Shown here one piece after another: positions 19,682 through 23,698 of a stretch of 23,698 nt of DNA. The notes beneath the pieces are model-generated. The model was not told the DNA's origin. It worked only from the letters and a program-made list of their open reading frames with translations, and made no database searches. Origin of the DNA: a virus; IMG/VR virus record IMGVR_UViG_3300008110_000865, positions 1-23,698 of that record, one strand, 5' to 3'. Within the stretch, counting starts at the first letter, position 1, and every line of letters starts with the position of its first letter. Position numbers and translations under genes: made by a program.

Positions 19682-21482
19682 CCTTCTTCCAAACACGGAT
19701 GTATCTGCCATTGACAAATTCCAAGACCGGAATCTCTTTCTCAGTTAACTTCTCCGGCTGTTTCTGTTCGTGTTTCTTAACGATGTTCTTATGGAATATC
19801 TCGCACGCTACCATGGCATCCACGATATCTGTGTTATCGACAAGATAGTTTTTCAATTCCTGAATCATTTCGAGGAACCAAATGTCCTCGGTGTATGTCT
19901 TCAGATAATCTATGAGGTATGAGTTGCCTCTTTCTGCTGTAATATCGTTCTTATAATAACCAACTGAATCATCGTCCTTCCAAAATCCCTTACCTAGGAA
20001 GATAGGTTTCTTGGCCAATAGATGAATCTTTCCGGCATCCTTGTACTTCTGCTTCACCACACCACCCCGGTTGATTTCTATCATGGCCACAGCGTTATTG
20101 TAGTACTCCTGGAGTAGAATCATATTATTAACGATCTGATCAGGATCTGAGTCCCGTTCTGCATAATACGCAACGTACCTATTGGTATCGATATCTTTAA
20201 TGGCAATGGCTTGCTTAGAACCATCGCCCATGTTCTTTGAGTTAAATGGAATGGGGTCAATCCCGGCTATGTACGTATGATCTGGCTGTGGATTCTCTAA
20301 AAAGTGTATCGGACTGGTTATGGCAGCACGTTTAATTATATTGCCATCGTAGTTACGATGTAACTCGGACCGATCAATTGGTGGGCGAGACGCTAAGATA
20401 ATCCTCTCCTGAGTATCGAGTTTATCCATGATCGCTTTAGGGAAAGCACCGTGACCGCTAACAGAGAAGACTTCTTGAATCTCAAGCGGATACTGTTTGA
20501 TAAATGAGTTCAAATAACTTTTATCATCCAGTTTGTCTAGTGTCTCCCTTGTCTTCATAATCCATTCGGTTGCAGCCTTCTCATCGCTATACCCATTGGG
20601 ACAGAAGTTCAGTATGCGTCCGGTTTCTTTTCCGTTCTCATCCAACTCCGGAGCCTCCATGATTCCTTGGTTTCCGGGAAGAAAGAGCGTAAGAATCTTC
20701 AGCGACTCAGCGTTGTCCCACAGTGTCTTAGCCAATTTCTGTCCGATTGAAGTAGCTTCACCGGCACTTCCACCGATAACGATGGGAGCCACTTTTACGA
20801 AACCCGACTTCGTACTCGCTTGAGCAGATTTATAAACCTGATCGGCCTTGGGGTGAAGCATACACTCGTCTATGAAAATATGCATAGCACGATACGCCTC
20901 GAATGCTGTTGGAGTATCAACTGTTTCCTTGGTGATGATCTGGGAGTCTAGTCCAGTTATTGTTCCGGTCTTTGTGTCTCTTTTACCAAGGTGCAGATAA
21001 CCTTCTTGCCTTGTGGATACAATACCGGGCCGGGCATACTCATCAAACTCATCATACACCACACGAACCTTATCCTTGAATAAAGCCGTCAGACGCTGTT
21101 TATCTGCTGATGTAATCAAAGATGTAGAACCGGGGTAAGTCATGGCTATCCACAGCGGAATAATTCCACCAAAGACAAAGGAGAGACCGACCTCTCGTCT
21201 CTTGGTTACAAATAAATCATGATTGCTCCTACGAGCTTCCATGTAACCTTCGTAAATCAATTCGTCTATATCACGCCAAACTGGTCTCTTCTTGAAGCCT
21301 CTTGCATCTTTAACCCATCCTTGGGTAAGGGCAAAGTAGTGTGGTCCGGTTAATCCGAAACGACCCTCTAGCCAATACTCTCTTTCTTGGATCCACCACT
21401 TATCCTTCTCGCTTTTGGTAGCGTTAAGGCTCAGTCCATATTTGGACCACCATTCGTTATATTCGAACTTTGGTTTTTTCAT
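19671..21482 (-). CDS. terL: terminase large subunit (TerL)
   Basis: 603 aa ATPase-nuclease that packages DNA into the prohead. ATPase: Walker-A-like 'TKRREVGLSF' (93-102; a non-classical P-loop common in TerL), Walker B 'MHIFIDE' (200-206). Nuclease: 'YIAGIDP' with Asp (about 411), 'VAMIEIN' with Glu, and 'TDIVDAMV' with Asp near the C-terminus, the RNase H-fold acidic set. Length is slightly above average for TerL. It is leftward and convergent with the replication operon, overlapping its last gene by 11 nt; no terminator is visible between them. The ATG overlaps the upstream gene stop (ATGA). CTGAGNCCC lies at 20147-20155. Confidence 0.95.
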   Translation of the reverse strand: MKKPKFEYNEWWSKYGLSLNATKSEKDKWWIQEREYWLEGRFGLTGPHYFALTQGWVKDARGFKKRPVWRDIDELIYEGYMEARRSNHDLFVTKRREVGLSFVFGGIIPLWIAMTYPGSTSLITSADKQRLTALFKDKVRVVYDEFDEYARPGIVSTRQEGYLHLGKRDTKTGTITGLDSQIITKETVDTPTAFEAYRAMHIFIDECMLHPKADQVYKSAQASTKSGFVKVAPIVIGGSAGEATSIGQKLAKTLWDNAESLKILTLFLPGNQGIMEAPELDENGKETGRILNFCPNGYSDEKAATEWIMKTRETLDKLDDKSYLNSFIKQYPLEIQEVFSVSGHGAFPKAIMDKLDTQERIILASRPPIDRSELHRNYDGNIIKRAAITSPIHFLENPQPDHTYIAGIDPIPFNSKNMGDGSKQAIAIKDIDTNRYVAYYAERDSDPDQIVNNMILLQEYYNNAVAMIEINRGGVVKQKYKDAGKIHLLAKKPIFLGKGFWKDDDSVGYYKNDITAERGNSYLIDYLKTYTEDIWFLEMIQELKNYLVDNTDIVDAMVACEIFHKNIVKKHEQKQPEKLTEKEIPVLEFVNGRYIRVWKKVRV

Positions 21483-21865
21483 TTACGCCCTGAGACCCGA
21501 TCCAAAAATGAGCTCTCGTCTTCCTCTAGTTTATCTTCCGGATACGCTTCCAGTTTAGCAAGCTTCAGACTCTTGTTAATTTTATCTCCAGCTTGTAGCA
21601 ATTGGAATAAACCCTTCTGATAAGGATCATCCAAATCGAGAACTTCATCCCGAACTTTCTGCATTAATTGCTTAGATGCTGAGACTAAAGTCCCATAGAA
21701 GTCCTTGGCAGGATCAAAGTTCTGAACCTGCAGTTTCTCTATGGCATCCTCCGGAGAAAGATTATTTTCCTTTAGGTACTCCGAGAGTTTTTCTAAGCTC
21801 GCTGATTTTTCGCTTTTGTTCTTCAATTTCTTTTTGAGCTTTGTTCGCTTCAATTGGATTATCAA
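21479..21865 (-). CDS. hypothetical protein in the small-terminase position; start uncertain
   Basis: Frame of up to 128 aa, highly charged and helical: 'KLSEYLKENNLSPEDAIEKL', 'FYGTLVSASKQLMQKVRDEV', ending 'EDESSFLDRVSGRK'. It sits immediately upstream of TerL with an ATGA overlap, the position typical of TerS, and the all-helical composition fits, but no HTH is clear. Only TTG starts (21865, 21853, 21826) are available before the body, and the frame overlaps the 62-aa gene upstream by up to 104 nt. It might be reached by +1 frameshifting from that gene. Confidence 0.6.
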   Translation of the reverse strand: MIIQLKRTKLKKKLKNKSEKSASLEKLSEYLKENNLSPEDAIEKLQVQNFDPAKDFYGTLVSASKQLMQKVRDEVLDLDDPYQKGLFQLLQAGDKINKSLKLAKLEAYPEDKLEEDESSFLDRVSGRK

Positions 21866-21950
21866 TGGCGGTATAATATTCCCACCACGACATTAACTTC
21901 TGAAGTTTAATAACTTCCTCTTCGATTATTTGTTTATTGCTTTTAGCCAT
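21762..21950 (-). CDS. small coiled-coil protein, 62 aa
   Basis: MAKSNKQIIEEEVIKLQKLMSW, then a helical 'ANKAQKEIEEQKRKISELRKTLG' with heptad-like hydrophobics, ending in GVPKGK. Two antiparallel helices are likely. Overlaps the gene upstream by 25 nt and the TerL-adjacent frame by up to 104 nt. May be a separate protein or the N-terminal half of a frameshift product. Confidence 0.55.
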   Translation of the reverse strand: MAKSNKQIIEEEVIKLQKLMSWWEYYTAIDNPIEANKAQKEIEEQKRKISELRKTLGVPKGK

Positions 21951-22294
21951 TGCGGTAAATCAAAATTAAGTAAATCGCCTTCTTCTACATTGTAACCCAT
22001 AGAAAGATAAAATCTAACCAGGTTTGAAAGAGTGAGCAGTTGATCGCTTGTCGCTGTATTACAGAGTCTGTACTCTTCATCTATTCCACCTATTAAGGCG
22101 ATATGTATATCTGAGACCCTTTCCTTTAGCACATACATATAACCTTGCTCATTTATACAATGCGTAAAGATTGGTGTTCTTCCCAATCCTCCTATGTGAA
22201 ATGTATCAGTGCTTAGTCTAGGCATAGATCTTTCGTGCTTATGCACTTCGCTGGGCCTCAGACTTGTTTTGGAATATGTCCAATAGATTTTCAT
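21926..22294 (-). CDS. hypothetical protein, 122 aa
   Basis: Starts MKIYWTYSKTSLRPSEVHKHER; contains 'FHIGGLGRTPIFTHCINEQGYMYVL', a strand-rich middle, and an acidic helical end. It carries a reverse CTGAGNCCC (22253-22261) and a forward copy (22111-22119). It overlaps both neighbours (4 nt with the DUF1599-like gene, 25 nt with the next), typical of one packaging operon. Function unknown. Confidence 0.65.
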   Translation of the reverse strand: MKIYWTYSKTSLRPSEVHKHERSMPRLSTDTFHIGGLGRTPIFTHCINEQGYMYVLKERVSDIHIALIGGIDEEYRLCNTATSDQLLTLSNLVRFYLSMGYNVEEGDLLNFDLPQWLKAINK

Positions 22295-22593
22295 AATCTA
22301 GAAAAATAATCAATATTTATTTTCTCCGGTTTTTTCTTCATCTTAATCTTTAGTAGAATCAGATAACCGATTAAATCCGTTATAGTATCTTCAGTTTCAT
22401 CTTCCTGCAAGTTTTTAAGCCTATTTAGTTTATCATCGATACGTACCTTTAACTGTTCGGTAGCGTCTGTCTTACTGAATATGCGTACAGGATTGATAGC
22501 AGAATCCCCATACTTCCTATTCTTATCTAGTAGGAGTTGTTTAATGTCGTCACATACTGTAACGATTTGCTCTTGGGTATTACTCAGGCTCAT
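22291..22593 (-). CDS. DUF1599/Nmad1-like protein (nucleotide-metabolism associated)
   Basis: 100 aa, all-helical. 'DKNRKYGDSAINPVRIFS', 'VRIDDKLNRLKNL' and 'EDTITDLIGYLILLKI' match the DUF1599 arrangement: a 'N.KYGdS' motif, 'dDKl.Rl', and 'tDLigY'. From memory this Pfam family is also called nucleotide modification associated domain 1, and its helices resemble MazG/dUTPase-type proteins. ATG 22593 is chosen over upstream in-frame codons because it leaves a normal 14-nt overlap. A TAnnTTTG box lies upstream at 22612-22619. Confidence 0.75.
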   Translation of the reverse strand: MSLSNTQEQIVTVCDDIKQLLLDKNRKYGDSAINPVRIFSKTDATEQLKVRIDDKLNRLKNLQEDETEDTITDLIGYLILLKIKMKKKPEKINIDYFSRL

Positions 22594-23029
22594 AAAATTC
22601 TTTAGGTGGCACAAATATACATAATTCTTTTGGAACACGATAAAAAATATCTGTTCCTTGTCTATAATTAGTTTTTATTCTCAGAAATTGTTTATACTTC
22701 TCCTGAAAAATAATATCAGAAGAACACATCAAAGCAGCTCCGGTTTCTCTACATATGATCACATACCAAAACAATTCATCTTTCCACTTCTCTTTGCGTC
22801 TCAGAAAGGAAACTGTATCGAATTCAAAATCTTCTCTGTTTGTCCATGGTCTAAGAGATTTCATCTCCACTTCCCACCGGTATATTTTATCATCTTTCTC
22901 AGAAAATAAATCAATACCATATCTATTTTCGTTATCTGTTATAACGTGACCTCTTCTGACTAGGTAAGCTTTGAGCAAAGTTTTACCTATATCATCGCTG
23001 CTGTCAAATAAAGATTGTACGAATTTCAT
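22580..23029 (-). CDS. PD-(D/E)XK nuclease-like protein
   Basis: 149 aa. After an N-terminal helix ('IGKTLLKAYLVRRGHVI') comes 'RYGIDLFSEKDDKIYRWEVEMK', giving D40, E53/E55 and K57, the D-(n)-(D/E)xK active-site layout of the restriction-endonuclease fold. 'FLRRKEKWKDELFWYVII' supplies the following basic helix and strand. Such phage proteins are often annotated as endonucleases of unknown target; a role in resolving or trimming DNA before packaging would suit its place in the TerL operon. The stop overlaps the next start. Confidence 0.7.
   Translation of the reverse strand: MKFVQSLFDSSDDIGKTLLKAYLVRRGHVITDNENRYGIDLFSEKDDKIYRWEVEMKSLRPWTNREDFEFDTVSFLRRKEKWKDELFWYVIICRETGAALMCSSDIIFQEKYKQFLRIKTNYRQGTDIFYRVPKELCIFVPPKEFYEPE
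22612..22619 (-). promoter_or_regulatory. possible internal -7 box (TATATTTG)
   Basis: Matches TAnnTTTG on the minus strand, 18 nt before ATG 22593 and inside the upstream gene. The -33 element was not clear, so it may be a chance match in coding sequence. Confidence 0.25.
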
Positions 23030-23460
23030 TTACGTGATATAAACACGGTAGTCAGTACGCCCAATGTAAAGGCGAAGAAAATTATCGGCCAGTTCCACAC
23101 TTTCTTTTCTACCACACGACCTGGAACCTTGACTTCTAGACGAGTCGTATCTCTGTAAATAAGAGTATCCGGCTTAATGTTTACTGTAAACTTATCTTTG
23201 AACTTGGTTACGATTAAACGCTTGGTTTCAATAAAGGTATCGGTCTTAATGATAAAAGAATCTTTGTACTCAGGAACCGGAACTTTAATCTCCTTGGTGA
23301 AGGTGTCTCGGTAAACTAGCGTATCTAATTTCACACATTCCGGATGTCTGCGGAAGAATCTCTCGCACCTCTTTTGGGTATTGCACGAAATCATGCTAGC
23401 AATAATCAGGGTGAGAATGCCGATTAGAATTAGTCTGGCAATTGTTTCTTTGTACTTCAT
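23026..23460 (-). CDS. candidate unimolecular spanin (lipoprotein with C-terminal membrane helix)
   Basis: 144 aa. A hydrophobic N-terminal signal ends in 'MISC' with C26 as a likely lipid-attached cysteine. The middle is beta-prone with a partly repeated unit ('DTLVYRDTFTKEIKVPV' and 'DTLIYRDTTRLEVKVPG'), and a C-terminal membrane helix (about 121-141, 'WPIIFFAFTLGVLTTVFI') precedes RK. Outer-membrane lipoprotein plus inner-membrane anchor in one chain is the layout of u-spanins, which fuse the two membranes in the last lysis step. ATG 23460 is chosen because the promoter box ends 7 nt before it. It may instead be another phage envelope protein. Confidence 0.6.
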   Translation of the reverse strand: MKYKETIARLILIGILTLIIASMISCNTQKRCERFFRRHPECVKLDTLVYRDTFTKEIKVPVPEYKDSFIIKTDTFIETKRLIVTKFKDKFTVNIKPDTLIYRDTTRLEVKVPGRVVEKKVWNWPIIFFAFTLGVLTTVFISRK

Positions 23461-23467
23461 TGCACGG

Positions 23468-23497
23468 CAAATATAATACAAAAATTGTAAATACAAA
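23468..23497 (-). promoter_or_regulatory. Bacteroidetes-type leftward promoter for the packaging operon
   Basis: On the minus strand TTTG (23497-23494), 18 bp, TATATTTG (23475-23468), then 7 nt to ATG 23460. This is the only clear promoter upstream of the leftward run that ends with TerL, and it again predicts an almost leaderless transcript. Confidence 0.6.
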
Positions 23498-23503
23498 AAA
23501 CGT

Positions 23504-23698
23504 CTTTGAGGCTCACTGCATATTCTTTATTTATACCTGTATTTGATATATAAAATATATAAATATATCAAAAATATAAAAAATAATGTTTTCCCTTAAA
23601 ATAGTAAGAGTTGACATTCACCCTCTTGGGGCATCAGCCGATCTGAATATCTTGTATTCCAGCTGACATATGATCAATATCTTGCAGGAGCCTCAAAG
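23504..23698. repeat. inverted repeat at the right edge
   Basis: CTTTGAGGCTC (23504-23514) is exactly inverted at 23688-23698 (GAGCCTCAAAG). Allowing one inserted base the arms extend to 23504-23520 and 23683-23698 (CTGCA/TGCAG). They bracket about 162 bp. The right arm ends at the window edge, so its true length is unknown. Confidence 0.7.

Larger units (their letters stand above)
92..22261. repeat. dispersed 9-bp motif CTGAGNCCC, 16 exact copies
   Basis: Plus-strand copies start at 92, 4329, 4830, 5563, 6259, 8233, 9203, 13670, 20147, 21490 and 22111. Minus-strand copies (GGGNCTCAG) start at 602, 1031, 1976, 12079 and 22253. All four bases occur at N. Most lie inside genes in various frames, and some overlap stop codons. 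Neither a gene family nor a transposon explains them. Confidence 0.85.
23461..23698. other. gene-free AT-rich right margin
   Basis: 238 bp with no ORF. It holds the leftward promoter (23468-23497), a stretch of alternating AT near 23547-23570 with GATATAT/ATATATC arms, a 9-bp direct repeat AATATCTTG (23646-23654 and 23676-23684), and the inverted repeat described separately. No terminator or tRNA seen. Confidence 0.5.

Overview
The window looks like part of a tailed dsDNA phage (Caudoviricetes) genome, free or integrated, from a Bacteroidetes-type host. Phage identity rests on a large terminase, a family B DNA polymerase, a T7-gp4-like primase-helicase, a cell-wall hydrolase, a candidate spanin and dozens of tightly packed small genes, many overlapping by ATGA. 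The host inference rests on several upstream sites that fit the Bacteroidetes promoter pattern (TTG or TTTG, 18-21 bp, then TAnnTTTG) and on AT-rich leaders mostly lacking Shine-Dalgarno sequences. No virion structural gene (portal, capsid, tail) is recognised here.

Layout. 1-1439 (+): end of a truncated gene, small phage genes including a Dps-like/DUF5856-like protein, and an odd 100-nt tRNA-like element. A bidirectional terminator at 1460-1489 separates these from a leftward pair (1487-2558): an L,D-transpeptidase-fold cell-wall enzyme and an unassigned protein. 2559-3344 is a gene-free AT-rich control region between divergent units, with four tandem TGTCC-N8-GGACA dyads and a DnaA-box-like 9-mer; it is a candidate replication origin or operator cluster. 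3345-12212 (+): one gene, then a hairpin-rich apparently non-coding stretch and a tRNA-Gln-like gene, then about two dozen mostly unrecognised small genes. This array resembles phage early/accessory (host-takeover, counter-defence) regions.

12199-19681 (+): RHH-like protein, serine recombinase without a zinc-ribbon tail, two paralogous DnaA-domain-IV-like proteins flanking a membrane-anchored GH73-like glucosaminidase, a small replication-associated protein, primase-helicase and family B polymerase. This is the replication module. 19671-23460 (-): packaging side, with TerL, possible TerS-position genes, a DUF1599/Nmad1-like protein, a PD-(D/E)XK-like nuclease and a candidate unimolecular spanin. 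The last 238 bp are gene-free and bracketed by an inverted repeat that reaches the window edge.

The strongest unexplained signals are a 9-bp motif, CTGAGNCCC, found 16 times exactly when about 0.3-0.7 would be expected by chance; the four tandem dyads at 2956-3046; the structured RNA stretch at 3849-4121; and a 33-bp repeat showing that a small gene was inserted while the 3' end of its upstream neighbour was rebuilt. All functional calls come from reading motifs by eye; no database search was run.
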